This document shows, one piece after another, positions 55,849-64,000 of a DNA stretch of 64,000 nt. Position numbers and translations under genes: made by a program. The notes under the pieces are model-generated. The model saw nothing but the letters and a program-made list of their open reading frames with translations, did not search any database and was not told the origin of the DNA. Each line of letters begins with the position of its first letter. Position 1 is the first letter of the stretch. Source of the stretch: JAJZEO01 sp964477345 (lineage in GTDB: Bacteria > Chlamydiota > Chlamydiia > Chlamydiales > 2-12-FULL-49-11); assembly GCA_964477345.1 (NCBI GenBank), contig CAYZDL010000006.1:4147-68146 (forward strand), given 5' to 3'.

Positions 55849-56223
55849 CTATGATTGAATCATGTGATTAATGACCTTAAAGGGAACTCCTTCCATTTGA
55901 AGACGAATCACATCGTTTGTATTTAGTTCAAATCTGGTCTTTGTGTAGTCAAGTATTTGAATCATTGAATCTGCAGAGACCCCAACTTCGTGCATGACGA
56001 TGATGTCATCGATCGTCATCTTTTCACCTCGGTCGATCTTAGAAAGAATCATGGGGCTCTCTTGATTGAGATAAAATATATCTTCGGGAGATAAACAGAG
56101 CATATGAGCACGAGCACTTCCTGGAACGATCACCGTCTCCGAAGGAGTCGAAGAATTAAAACGACTGCAGGCTAAAAGGAGGAGGGAGGAAATTCCGACC
56201 ATGATTAAGCGAAAATTACTCAT
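55849..56223 (-). CDS. small lipoprotein
   Basis: 124 residues with a lipobox LLLLAC at 15-20, so the Cys at about 20 should be lipidated. The mature part has an acidic helical domain with repeated hydrophobic Ile/Met positions (EDIFYLNQE, DDIIVMHEVGVSADSMI, NDVIRLQMEGVP), three similar units of about 20-30 residues. Such repeats of a helix plus Gly-Val turn are found in exported chlamydial lipoproteins. It follows the regulator by 102 bases on the same strand. Function unknown. Confidence 0.6.
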   Translation of the reverse strand: MSNFRLIMVGISSLLLLACSRFNSSTPSETVIVPGSARAHMLCLSPEDIFYLNQESPMILSKIDRGEKMTIDDIIVMHEVGVSADSMIQILDYTKTRFELNTNDVIRLQMEGVPFKVINHMIQS

Positions 56224-56325
56224 ATGTTACCATCAGATATAATTAATAACTTTATCTGATAGAAACCATATTTTAAATTATATTACAACTTAATTATGTG
56301 CGTAGTAAAAAAAGATGTCTAATTA

Positions 56326-57063
56326 CTAAAGTAACATAGCTTCTTCAGGTTCTTCGTCATAAGAGGCTTCATCTAAAGAGGTTTTAAATCTGTATCCTAT
56401 GCCTCTTACGGTCTCAATCCAATGGAAATTTGGACCCAGCTTTTTTCTTAGTGCTGCAATATGGACGTCGATGTTTCTGTCGACAACAAATGCATCATCA
56501 TTGTGGATGTCATCAAGCAACTGGTTTCTTGTGAGGACTTTACCGCGATTCGATAGTAATCTTTTTAAGATTCCAAATTCAGAAAGGGTGAGAGGGATTA
56601 CTTTTTCTTCTTTGCGGAGTAAATAGCGGTCCACCTCGAGAGTAAAAGGACCAAAAGAGAGTGTTTTTGGAGCTTTTTCGTTCTCTTTACCTCTTCTCAA
56701 AACAGCCTTGATGCGTGACATTAAAATCTTTGGAGAGAAAGGCTTTGCAACGTAATCATCAGCTCCAAGCTCTAGCCCGAGAAGTACATCTAATTCTTCA
56801 TCCTTGGCTGATATGATCACGACTGGAATATTGCGCAACTCGGGGTTGGCCTTGATTTTTCGGCACACATCGTATCCATTCTGCCCTGGCAACATAATGT
56901 CGAGGAGTACCAGATCGGGTTTCTCTCTTTCGATAGCTCTATAACCATTAATGCCGTCAACTTCGACGTGCAATTTATAGCCAGAGAGTTCCGCTTGCAA
57001 TTTGATAATTGCTGCGATATCTTCTTCGTCTTCAATTAGGAGGATTCTCTTCTTTTGACTCAT
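56326..57063 (-). CDS. OmpR/PhoB-family response regulator
   Basis: 245 residues. The receiver domain has the acidic pocket EDE (11-13), the phospho-acceptor Asp55 (LVLLDIMLPG), the switch Thr/Ser region (ISAKDE) and Lys107 (AKPF), so phosphorylation is possible. The winged helix follows from about residue 130 (SFGPFTLEVD to TVRGIGYRF). An acidic tail ends the protein. The ChxR protein of Chlamydia is an OmpR-type factor that lacks this acceptor, so this one is closer to a canonical regulator. No histidine kinase lies next to it. Targets unknown. Confidence 0.9.
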   Translation of the reverse strand: MSQKKRILLIEDEEDIAAIIKLQAELSGYKLHVEVDGINGYRAIEREKPDLVLLDIMLPGQNGYDVCRKIKANPELRNIPVVIISAKDEELDVLLGLELGADDYVAKPFSPKILMSRIKAVLRRGKENEKAPKTLSFGPFTLEVDRYLLRKEEKVIPLTLSEFGILKRLLSNRGKVLTRNQLLDDIHNDDAFVVDRNIDVHIAALRKKLGPNFHWIETVRGIGYRFKTSLDEASYDEEPEEAMLL

Positions 57064-57223
57064 ACCATGTCCCAGACAGTTAATGTGGATAGGGGGACTA
57101 TAAACTCTTTTGGAAAAAAGCGAAAGAAAAAGAATGCTTTAAGCTTAAAAGTATCGGGAAATTGACAAAGGCTTAGTTCTCAGACGTTCTCTAGGAAACT
57201 TTAGAGTGTGGAAAGGAATTTTT

Positions 57224-57904
57224 TCACTGGGCTAGGGCGCTCATGGGAACGAGGAGCTCTTGACCTGCAAGAAGGCGTTCATTTTCAAGGCGATTAATCT
57301 TAAGCAAGGTCTCAACAGAGGTGTGATAATTTTTTGCAATTGCCTCTATGGTATCTCCTGTTTTGACTCGGTATGACTCTACAATCAATTCTTTATGGCT
57401 TTGCTCGATCGCCTGACTGACCCGCTCTACATTTTTCTTAAGCCTTGCCACTTCCCCTACTGACTTGGATGCTTGTGCGATAGACTTCTCCATCTCATTA
57501 ATTTTTTCCTTGCTTTGGGCAATAGCTCGGTGCATTTCCTGAGCTGTATTTGCCAGTCTTTGTTGACCTTGGAGGAGCTCATTTTGTTCTTTTTCAAGGG
57601 AAGTTAGTCGCTTTTCAATTACGTTCAATTGATGGGCGTTGTGGTCGAGTTTGGCTTGATGTTGGTCGTATGTTTCTTTTTTCAAGGCAGCCATGGTATC
57701 TTCTTGATTGAGCATTTTCCCTTCTAAGATGCTTGTTTCCATCTTATGAGAGTGTATATCATGCTTTAATTCCTCAAGATCAGCTCTGGTTTTGTGAAGT
57801 GTGATTTCCATTTGGTATTTATCAGACTTAGGAATGGGGGAGCTCGTGCAGTTGACAAATGTGATCGATAAGAAGGGTACAAGGAGAAGGTGTTTTAGGT
57901 TCAT
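57224..57904 (-). CDS. LysM-domain envelope lipoprotein (Tol-Pal cluster)
   Basis: 226 residues: a lipoprotein-type signal (SITFVNC, with an unusual Asn before the Cys), a coiled coil (about 30-165), and a C-terminal LysM domain (YRVKTGDTIEAIAKNYHTS). LysM binds peptidoglycan or other N-acetylglucosamine polymers. It overlaps pal by 4 bases and is the last gene of the exbB-exbD-tonB-tolB-pal cluster. In Chlamydia an equivalent gene follows pal. It could tether the outer membrane to peptidoglycan, which is scarce in Chlamydiae, or act in division. Confidence 0.8.
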   Translation of the reverse strand: MNLKHLLLVPFLSITFVNCTSSPIPKSDKYQMEITLHKTRADLEELKHDIHSHKMETSILEGKMLNQEDTMAALKKETYDQHQAKLDHNAHQLNVIEKRLTSLEKEQNELLQGQQRLANTAQEMHRAIAQSKEKINEMEKSIAQASKSVGEVARLKKNVERVSQAIEQSHKELIVESYRVKTGDTIEAIAKNYHTSVETLLKINRLENERLLAGQELLVPMSALAQ

Positions 57905-58599
57905 AATGTTGCCCTCTTTTCATAAATTTTAAATTCAACCCGGCGGTTTTTTGCCCAGTTATTTTCAGAATGGCCAGAAGAAATCGGGTGCTCCTTGCCA
58001 TAAGAAACAGTGAAAAGCTGATCAGGGTGAACACCTTGTTTGATTAGGTAGTTTCTTACGTAGTTAGATCGCCTTGTTCCAAGAGAAAGATTGTAAGCTT
58101 CAGATGCTCTTTCATCGCAATGCCCTTCAACAAAGATGTATGAAGAGGGGTGTTTTTTTAGATAATTTGCAACGCGATTGAGTGAGTTGAAAGCTTCTTT
58201 TGATTTGGGAAGGTGCTGGTCAGTATTGAAGTAGATGACTGAAAAAATCGATGCTAAGGCTTTACCCGGTTTCTTAAAAGCGTCGATTCCAGGTATGGCG
58301 CCGCCAATCTCGCCTGGGACGTCCTTTGCTTGAGGCACAGCATAGTCGACATAACTTGATTGCATATCTGATAAGTTTAGGGGGATAAAATCGACTTCGG
58401 CCTCACCGTAAAAAGCCTGCTTTGAAGAGACGGCACGAGATTCATTGTCAGCATTGACGAGAGCTTTTCCGCTTTGTTTGAGATAGCGGGCTGCAGTTTT
58501 CGCATTTTCCCATGCATCGGATAGCATGAGTGTTTGGCATCCAGTCATAGATATCATTAGGCCGAACAAGATGGGAATATTCAAAAAAACTTTTTTCAT
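57901..58599 (-). CDS. pal: peptidoglycan-associated lipoprotein
   Basis: Pal is an outer-membrane lipoprotein that binds peptidoglycan and TolB. I use the ATG at 58599, with AGGAA upstream, giving 232 residues; the lipobox is SMTGC. An N-terminal linker of about 110 residues precedes the OmpA-like domain, with IYFNTDQHLPKS, FVEGHCDERASEAYN, LGTRRSNYVRNYL and KNRRVEF. The Asp and Arg that contact diaminopimelate are in the last two motifs. It begins 7 bases from the tolB stop and overlaps the LysM gene by 4 bases. Confidence 0.93.
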   Translation of the reverse strand: MKKVFLNIPILFGLMISMTGCQTLMLSDAWENAKTAARYLKQSGKALVNADNESRAVSSKQAFYGEAEVDFIPLNLSDMQSSYVDYAVPQAKDVPGEIGGAIPGIDAFKKPGKALASIFSVIYFNTDQHLPKSKEAFNSLNRVANYLKKHPSSYIFVEGHCDERASEAYNLSLGTRRSNYVRNYLIKQGVHPDQLFTVSYGKEHPISSGHSENNWAKNRRVEFKIYEKRATL

Positions 58600-58606
58600 A
58601 AGGTTC

Positions 58607-59992
58607 CTATTGTTCAAAGGTGGGGTAGTGTTTTTTTCCTGGCCCTTCGGTTAATTTGATCGGCTCCCGTTGATTGATGTTTAAAACAAAGATATCAAAA
58701 GTCGGAGAGGTGGTGTTGTAGGCTAAGTGAAAACTATCTGGGGCCCAGGTAGGATTTTCTTTATCGCCTAAGCCAACGGTTAATTGCCATTCTTCTTTAG
58801 TTTCTACATCATAAATCCAAATTTGGCGAACACCGTTGATCTTTGCACTATAAGCAATTTTCTTTCCATCAGCGGACCATGAAGGGGCTGTATTATCGCG
58901 ATTTTTTTTCGAAATAAGCACTGCCTCAGGAATTTTTCTTGTCTTTGAGATTTCAGCAATGTCGATCATGTAGACTCTTGGTGTTCCGCTCTTATCGCAA
59001 ACAAAGGCGAGCTTAGATCCATCGGAGCTAAACGAAGGAGAGGCTTGTACAGCTCCTGGAAATGAATAAACTTGCATCGGTTTTCCTAAAACACCTCTCT
59101 CAATGCTGAAGGACTGAACGAACAAATCGGCCTTTCCTCCTACATCAGAAATGAAGGCAATTTTGTCGCCTTTCCTTGCAAAACTAGGTAAGAGTTGGTT
59201 CCCTCTTAAGGGAACAAGGGGACGACCTTTAGGAGTTTTACGTGAGGCGAAGTAAATTCGAGGCTGTCCTTGTTTATAAGTGACGTACATAAAATGGTAA
59301 TTGTTGCTGTCGGAGGAAGGAAGAGGGAAAACAGAGGGGGAAATTGTATAGTGGTTCTCTTCAGTGACTTGTCTTGCATTCCTTCCGTCGTAGTCCATTT
59401 CCCAAATTTCTGCATGCCAAATCTGACCTTCAGGATCTACTTTTGGCTGGTAAGAGTAAAGGATCCGTTTTGACGAAATTCCTGAATTTCCATACATAAT
59501 CTCGTGGACTACATCACTCAATTTGTGAATTCCGCGAATGTCTTGCGTTAGATCGCCTGTCAATGTGTAGGAATTGAGTGTTTTCAGTGTTGATGTATTA
59601 ACATCAAAGACTTTTATTTGAAGTTCACCCTTGACGATCTTGGGAACGACAACATAGCGGACGTTTGCCTCTTTCCATTTTTTTACTTTAAAGGCTTCGT
59701 CTGGATCTTCGAGATGAGCTTGATATTGTAGAGTTTCATTGATCGGAAGCAAGTTTGTACGGCCATTGTGGTTTAAGTCGTAGACGAGGGTCTCCTGAAT
59801 AGTTTGATGAAGGGCTGATTCACAGGGACGCAGCTTTGCTAGATAAACAGAACTCGTTTTATCGTTATCGACGGGTAGGTGAACGACGATTTCCTCACCA
59901 CGGAGAGGAGAAATCAAAAAAAGAGTTATCACCAATTGGAGTATAAGACTATTTCTCGTCACAAAACATGATGGTAAATGTAATTTCTTCAT
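58607..59992 (-). CDS. tolB: Tol-Pal system protein TolB
   Basis: TolB is a periplasmic beta propeller that links Pal to TolA. The start is set at 59992 (MKKLHLPSC), giving 461 residues with a signal peptide; longer starts lie in the tonB-like gene. An N-terminal domain (about 30-160) is followed by repeated propeller units with the family pattern SxDGxKxAF, such as FSSDGSKLAFVCDKSG, WSADGKKIAYSAKING and WAPDSFHLAYN. The start lies within the upstream TonB-like gene, a 44-base overlap. Confidence 0.92.
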   Translation of the reverse strand: MKKLHLPSCFVTRNSLILQLVITLFLISPLRGEEIVVHLPVDNDKTSSVYLAKLRPCESALHQTIQETLVYDLNHNGRTNLLPINETLQYQAHLEDPDEAFKVKKWKEANVRYVVVPKIVKGELQIKVFDVNTSTLKTLNSYTLTGDLTQDIRGIHKLSDVVHEIMYGNSGISSKRILYSYQPKVDPEGQIWHAEIWEMDYDGRNARQVTEENHYTISPSVFPLPSSDSNNYHFMYVTYKQGQPRIYFASRKTPKGRPLVPLRGNQLLPSFARKGDKIAFISDVGGKADLFVQSFSIERGVLGKPMQVYSFPGAVQASPSFSSDGSKLAFVCDKSGTPRVYMIDIAEISKTRKIPEAVLISKKNRDNTAPSWSADGKKIAYSAKINGVRQIWIYDVETKEEWQLTVGLGDKENPTWAPDSFHLAYNTTSPTFDIFVLNINQREPIKLTEGPGKKHYPTFEQ

Positions 59993-60662
59993 TCTTCTCA
60001 TAGACTGGCAATTGTAGAGTTTCGAGTATGTGTTTGAGATACTCGAGGTTTTTTTCACTCTCAGTAGAGAGTGGCTTAATGTTAACAATCTTTCCATTTG
60101 GTTGTACAGTGATTGTTAGTTTTACTATACCTTTTTCTGGAAGAACCAGCCATTCTTGTAGTTGTGATGAGACAGTTGATAAATAATTGTACTTTTCTTC
60201 ACCTTGTTCAACATCAGTTGGTGCAATGGGAGATGTTTGAATTAAGGTGGCTTTAGGTGAGGTATTAATAGAAGAGGAAGGCGATTTTTTTTGAATCTTT
60301 GCCACATTTTTTTCGAACTTGCCTCGTACCGATTTAACACTTTTGACAGGGGGCTTCGTTGTTTTGTTTTTTATGATTTTTTTAACAGGAGCTTTCTTTG
60401 GAGGAGAGGAAATTTTTTTGGGAAGTTGCGGTTTTATTGGATCGGTTTGTTCTTTTTGAGTCATGACAGAAGAAGGAGGAGAAGAGGATTGAACGAACTT
60501 CACAGGGAGGGTTTTCGGAGGGGTGATTTCCTTTGTGACAATCCGCAATTCATGTTTCTTTTTTGGGGGTTCTTTTAAATGTGTAGAGCTTGGAAAGGCA
60601 AAAAGAAACAAGGAGTGAACTCCCAGCGTAATTAGAACAATTTTACTCTCATTTCTCTTCAT
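59949..60662 (-). CDS. TonB/TolA-like linker protein
   Basis: 237 residues. A single N-terminal span (about 7-25) anchors it in the inner membrane. A long Pro/Lys/Ser-rich segment (30-155) crosses the periplasm, followed by a small globular domain with LVLPEKGIVKLTITVQPNGKI, as in TonB C-termini. Its position between exbD and tolB suggests the TolA role: energy from ExbB/ExbD passes to Pal/TolB. TonB in this family can also serve iron receptors, but no such receptor is near. Confidence 0.82.
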   Translation of the reverse strand: MKRNESKIVLITLGVHSLFLFAFPSSTHLKEPPKKKHELRIVTKEITPPKTLPVKFVQSSSPPSSVMTQKEQTDPIKPQLPKKISSPPKKAPVKKIIKNKTTKPPVKSVKSVRGKFEKNVAKIQKKSPSSSINTSPKATLIQTSPIAPTDVEQGEEKYNYLSTVSSQLQEWLVLPEKGIVKLTITVQPNGKIVNIKPLSTESEKNLEYLKHILETLQLPVYEKNEEITFTIMFCDEK

Positions 60663-61084
60663 TCACGCTTCAAAATTACATCTAGTTGCTCAAAGCCGGC
60701 CTCTTCGATCGCATTTTTGATCCTTTGATAAGTGCCGAATGAACATTTCTCATCACAGTAGAGCTCGGGAATTTCATTGGGGTGAATTTTTCCCAATTCA
60801 ATTAAAGTCGATTCTAATGCCTCTAGTGATAACAGATGCTTCCCTAGCCAAATTGAGTCGTCTCTGTGGACAAATATCTTTAAAGGACGGTTAGGATTGA
60901 GCTCAGCTAGCTCTTCTACTTGACTTCCTTTGGGGGCTAATTGCACGTGATCTAAATCGATAAGAGGTGCAATCAAGATGAACAAGATCAGCGTCACTAG
61001 AAGAACGTCAATCATGGGAGTCAGGTTGATCGAGTCTCCTATGTTTTCTACGCCACCTAAACTAAACCGCTTTCGCCGCATCAT
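60659..61084 (-). CDS. exbD: ExbD/TolR biopolymer transport protein
   Basis: 141 residues. One span near residues 25-43 holds LTPMIDVLLVTLILF, in which the Asp is the key proton-path residue in ExbD/TolR. The periplasmic domain follows and ends ELYCDEKCSFG. It overlaps exbB and the tonB-like gene by 4 bases each, so the motor complex is made together. Length is normal. Confidence 0.94.
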   Translation of the reverse strand: MMRRKRFSLGGVENIGDSINLTPMIDVLLVTLILFILIAPLIDLDHVQLAPKGSQVEELAELNPNRPLKIFVHRDDSIWLGKHLLSLEALESTLIELGKIHPNEIPELYCDEKCSFGTYQRIKNAIEEAGFEQLDVILKRE

Positions 61085-61818
61085 GGGATATCTACTCTTC
61101 TGTATTGAAGTTCGATGGAAGATAGAAGAATACTTGAAAAATCTTCCATTTCTGTGCAGACATCTTTGAGTTGATTTCTTAAGTAGTTGTAGGCAATCAG
61201 AGCAGGAATGGCAATTAAAAGACCAATGACTGTTGTGGCAAGTGCTGTAGTTAGGCCACTTAGTACAGCTGAGTTTGCATGTGTCGTCGCTTCTCTTTGC
61301 ATTTCATTGAGAGAAATCAAAATCCCCCAGACAGTTCCTAGGAGGCCAACGAAAGGAGCCAGAGGAGCAATTGTTGAGAGAAGGTAGAGATTTTTCTCCA
61401 ATCGTTTAGCTTCATTAGAAAGGGTGATTTGAGCTGTTGCTTCAAGGTGCTCTAAATCAGCTGTGGAGAGAAATACAGAATCATGTTTTCCTGTCGAATT
61501 TCTCGAAATGAAAAAGTGGTTCTTATCGAGAATTTCAACTGTTTTCTCTTTGATCGAATTGAAGATGGCAAGAAAAGGATTCAATCCCTCTTTTTCATTC
61601 TCTCCTGAATCGATTTTAGAGCTGTCAATCGAAAGGATATTGTTACCTGCTTTTACAACGAAGAGTTGCAACTTATTGGCTTCTTTGCGTACAGTCCTAT
61701 ATTGAAAAAACTTCTGTAGCAAGACGAGCCAAGTGATTACTGACAGGATCGACAATCCGATAAAGATCAATTTTCCAAAAAAGTCAGAAGTGATAAATGC
61801 TTGAAATAATACGTTCAT
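61081..61818 (-). CDS. exbB: ExbB/TolQ biopolymer transport protein
   Basis: 245 residues with three spans (near 8-30, 145-168 and 190-215). APFVGLLGTVWGI and LATTVIGLLIAIPALIAYN are the typical MotA/TolQ/ExbB motifs. With ExbD it forms the proton-driven motor of the Tol system. It is the first gene of the cluster, with 17 bases between it and the divergent tatD, so the two promoters must overlap coding sequence. A TATACT lies just upstream (minus strand). Confidence 0.94.
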   Translation of the reverse strand: MNVLFQAFITSDFFGKLIFIGLSILSVITWLVLLQKFFQYRTVRKEANKLQLFVVKAGNNILSIDSSKIDSGENEKEGLNPFLAIFNSIKEKTVEILDKNHFFISRNSTGKHDSVFLSTADLEHLEATAQITLSNEAKRLEKNLYLLSTIAPLAPFVGLLGTVWGILISLNEMQREATTHANSAVLSGLTTALATTVIGLLIAIPALIAYNYLRNQLKDVCTEMEDFSSILLSSIELQYRRVDIP

Positions 61819-61835
61819 AGGTTAGACACAAGTAT

Positions 61836-62636
61836 ATGGCACAGCCTCAATTTGTCAAGATCGATTCACATGCTCACCTCACATCAGATGAACTCTATCC
61901 AGAAGTAGATCAGATCATTCATAGAGCAAAGATGAGTGGTGTTGAAAAGATTATCAATATTGCAACATCTAAAACAACTCTTGAGAGGGGCCTTGTTCTT
62001 TCTGAGAAATATCCTGATCTGATTTTTAACGTAGCATCAACAACACCTCACGATGTCGAGCAAGAAGGGGAAACTTTTTTTCCTTTGGTTCAAAAAGCAG
62101 CTAGAGAGGGAAAACTATTTGCAATAGGGGAGACGGGTCTCGATTACTACTATGAACATTCAAGGCGCGATTTGCAGAGGATCTTTCTTCAGAAATACTT
62201 TGAACTTGCCAGGCATTCGGGTTTAAATGTTGTTATTCATTGTCGTGGAGATCAAGCGTTTACAGAATTATTCGAAATTGCTGAAGAGCAGGTAATCATT
62301 CCAAAGTGCCTACTCCATTGTTTTACTGGTAATAGTTCTCAAGCAAAGCAAGCGATCAAACATGGATGGCAGATTTCACTCAGTGGAATTTTGACATTTA
62401 AAAAATCGGAGCAGTTGCGTCAGGTAGTCAAGGAAATTCCCTTAGAATATTTACAAATTGAAACAGATTCACCCTATCTCGCACCTCAATCAAAGAGGGG
62501 AGAGACGAATGAACCAAGTTTTATTGGTGAAGTTGCAGAAGAAATTGCTAAAGTTAAAGGTGTTCCTCTTGAACAGGTTTGCGCCGAAACTTACAAAAAT
62601 TCATGTTCATTTTTTCAACTTTCCTCTAAAATTTAA
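61836..62636 (+). CDS. tatD: TatD-family metal-dependent DNase
   Basis: 266 residues. SHAHLTS (two metal-binding His), GETGLDYYYEH (Glu), VIHCRGDQAF (His), LHCFTGN (His) and IETDSPYLAP (Asp) are the family motifs in order. TatD proteins are 3'-5' exonucleases or D-aminoacyl-tRNA deacylase-like enzymes; the exact role here is not shown. Length is normal. It is divergent from exbB and followed after 23 bases by sdhC. Confidence 0.92.
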   Translation: MAQPQFVKIDSHAHLTSDELYPEVDQIIHRAKMSGVEKIINIATSKTTLERGLVLSEKYPDLIFNVASTTPHDVEQEGETFFPLVQKAAREGKLFAIGETGLDYYYEHSRRDLQRIFLQKYFELARHSGLNVVIHCRGDQAFTELFEIAEEQVIIPKCLLHCFTGNSSQAKQAIKHGWQISLSGILTFKKSEQLRQVVKEIPLEYLQIETDSPYLAPQSKRGETNEPSFIGEVAEEIAKVKGVPLEQVCAETYKNSCSFFQLSSKI

Positions 62637-62659
62637 AAAAACTCATAGAGGATCTTGAA

Positions 62660-63676
62660 TTGACAGCTTACGACAAAGTGCCGCCTATCCCCAGAGAATT
62701 CGTTTACAAACGGCTCCATTCGTTGATGGGTTTGTGGTTTTTGATTTTTTTAGTGGAGCATTTATTTACGAATTCTCAAATCGCGTTATTTTTTGGAAGT
62801 GATGGCTTCTGGTTTGTCAATTCTGTCGATTGGCTCCGTAATATCCCCTACTTGCAGGTAGTCGAAGTTGGTTTGTTGGGGGTTCCCATTTTTTATCATG
62901 CCTGTTTTGGAATCTATTACGCTTTTTCAGCTAAAACAAATTCTAGATGGTCAAAGGGGGCAAAGCCATCGTTGAAGTTTGGAAGGAATCATGCCTACAC
63001 GTGGCAAAGAATTTCGGCTTGGATATTGCTTTTTGGGATTATTTTTCATGTTGTTCAGATGCGAATCATTGACTATCCTTACAAATTCAGTTGGGGTGAC
63101 AAAGTCCGTTACTACGCAAGACTTAAGGTCGATTCTCAACTTTACCCGGTAGCAGATCGATTGAATGTGAAGCTATACGATCAAAACGCGATCGACAGAG
63201 AAAAAGATGAATATGCCAAATTAGGCCACAAAATCAGCCTTGTCGAAGCTAGAAAAAATGAACTGACTCAGGAAGTTAGGGAGCATAAGAGTGGCGAAGT
63301 CTATAATTCTGAGATGGACAATGTCTATCAAAGCTTGCAAAAATATGAGCTTTTGAAAGAGCACATAAGAGGACTCGAAAGTAGATCTCTCAAAGATAAG
63401 CAGGTCATTGCGGTTTCGCAAAGTTTTGGAGCTTTGGAGCTTTTGAATGTTCGAGAAGCTTTTCAAGGGATTGCCATGTGCCTCTTCTATACGGTGTTTG
63501 TACTGGCCGCTGTTTTTCATGGATTTAATGGATTATGGACTTTCTTAATTACTTGGGGTCTCATTTTATCGAGACAATCACAATCATCAATGAAGAATTT
63601 TTCTCTTGGTCTTATGTTTGTTTTTGGGTGCTTAGGGCTGATGGCCATTTGGGGAACTTTTTTTCTTTCATTTTGA
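62660..63676 (+). CDS. sdhC: succinate dehydrogenase cytochrome b558 subunit
   Basis: SdhC anchors the enzyme in the inner membrane and holds haem b. The 338 residues start at TTG. Spans lie near 22-38, 65-88, 118-135, 270-288 and 318-336. Candidate haem ligands are His20 (KRLHSLMG), His80, His130 and His287 (FHGFNGLWTFLITWG). A soluble, coiled-coil segment (about 150-260) lies between spans three and four. This group of b558-type SdhC is used with menaquinone in other bacteria. It precedes sdhA in the normal order. Confidence 0.92.
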   Translation: MTAYDKVPPIPREFVYKRLHSLMGLWFLIFLVEHLFTNSQIALFFGSDGFWFVNSVDWLRNIPYLQVVEVGLLGVPIFYHACFGIYYAFSAKTNSRWSKGAKPSLKFGRNHAYTWQRISAWILLFGIIFHVVQMRIIDYPYKFSWGDKVRYYARLKVDSQLYPVADRLNVKLYDQNAIDREKDEYAKLGHKISLVEARKNELTQEVREHKSGEVYNSEMDNVYQSLQKYELLKEHIRGLESRSLKDKQVIAVSQSFGALELLNVREAFQGIAMCLFYTVFVLAAVFHGFNGLWTFLITWGLILSRQSQSSMKNFSLGLMFVFGCLGLMAIWGTFFLSF

Positions 63677-63697
63677 ATTTAACAGGGAAGGGTGGTT

Positions 63698-64000
63698 TTG
63701 GTTGATCAACGTCGTAGAGAGAGGGAAATCATCGTTGTAGGAGGAGGGCTTGCGGGGCTTTCTTGTGCAATGAAATGTGCTCAGCTAGGGTGCAAAGTAA
63801 AATTGATCTCTTTGACTAAAGTTAAAAGATCTCACTCTGTTTGCGCACAGGGGGGAATCAACATCGCTATTAACCTAATGGGTGAAGAGGATTCCACCGA
63901 TATTCACGCTTACGATACGATTAAGGGTGGTGATTTTCTCGGTGATCAGCCTCCGATCGTTGAAATGTGTGCCAATGGCCCTGCGTTGATTATGATGCTT
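63698..64000 (+). CDS. sdhA: succinate dehydrogenase flavoprotein subunit, N-terminal part
   Basis: Only about 100 residues are in the window. I start at TTG 63698 with AGGGAAGG 7 bases upstream; a GTG at 63692 is possible. IIVVGGGLAGLSCA is the FAD-binding dinucleotide motif, and KRSHSVCAQGGINIA carries the His that covalently binds FAD. The protein runs past 64000. It follows sdhC by 21 bases. SdhA oxidises succinate to fumarate. Confidence 0.95.
   Translation, partial: MVDQRRREREIIVVGGGLAGLSCAMKCAQLGCKVKLISLTKVKRSHSVCAQGGINIAINLMGEEDSTDIHAYDTIKGGDFLGDQPPIVEMCANGPALIMML

Noticed and set aside
62660..63676. The soluble insertion in SdhC between spans three and four.
   Set aside because: The b558-type SdhC family often has a loop here, and the flanking motifs are normal, so it is not clearly unusual.

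Overview
The window comes from a chlamydia-like bacterium (phylum Chlamydiota, most likely one of the environmental, amoeba- or arthropod-associated families). The evidence is a porin-like outer membrane protein of the chlamydial MOMP-like type, a sigma66-type rpoD, a minimal type II secretion operon (conserved first gene, gspD, E, F, G, extra pseudopilin), recC-recB next to an LplT/YgeD-like transporter, tyrB-mreC, and exbB-exbD-tonB/tolA-tolB-pal-LysM divergent from tatD-sdhC-sdhA. From memory these blocks also sit together in Chlamydia trachomatis. I cannot name the species. The assembly has two 10-N gaps, and each one cuts a real gene.

Layout. 1-4730: end of an MFS transporter, a T3SS-chaperone-like small protein with dapA, then a glycosyltransferase, a DUF2721-like protein and thrS on the minus strand. 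4758-9018: a large unknown protein with a papain-like Cys signature, then two related inclusion-protein-like membrane proteins. 8943-16220: a complete recC-recB-recD operon (minus). 16244-20832: an LplT-like transporter with a degenerate acyltransferase tail, a porin-like protein divergent from a two-partner-secretion transporter (TpsB), and a broken small secreted gene. 20834-25228: CPBP protease, rpsT with a clear promoter, a CoiA-like nuclease, rpoD, and tRNA-Ala(GGC) overlapping the rpoD stop codon. 25229-30639: tyrB, mreC, a frameshifted membrane gene, and two tandem TagB/TagF-like transferases with a coiled-coil protein. 30742-35703: mutY, a methyltransferase, copA and two membrane proteins.

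35866-47099: the type II secretion operon behind a leader with an 11-bp inverted repeat. It ends in an exported protein made of about 29 MORN-type repeats, followed by small exported or membrane proteins. 47125-57063: rsmD with an unusual HPPY motif, a secreted VWA protein with a secreted TPR protein, a membrane-TPR protein, two small exported proteins and an OmpR-family regulator. 57224-61818: the Tol-Pal cluster. 61836-64000: tatD, sdhC and the start of sdhA.

Much of the window serves the cell envelope: outer-membrane secretion (GspD, TpsB), envelope tethering (Tol-Pal-LysM), shape (MreC), lipid transport and surface-polymer transferases. DNA repair (RecBCD, MutY, TatD) and core metabolism make up most of the rest. 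The best candidates for undescribed biology are the MORN-repeat protein in the type II secretion operon, the TPR/VWA exported pair, the Inc-like module family, the degenerate LplT-PlsC fusion and the Cys-His-Asn large protein.
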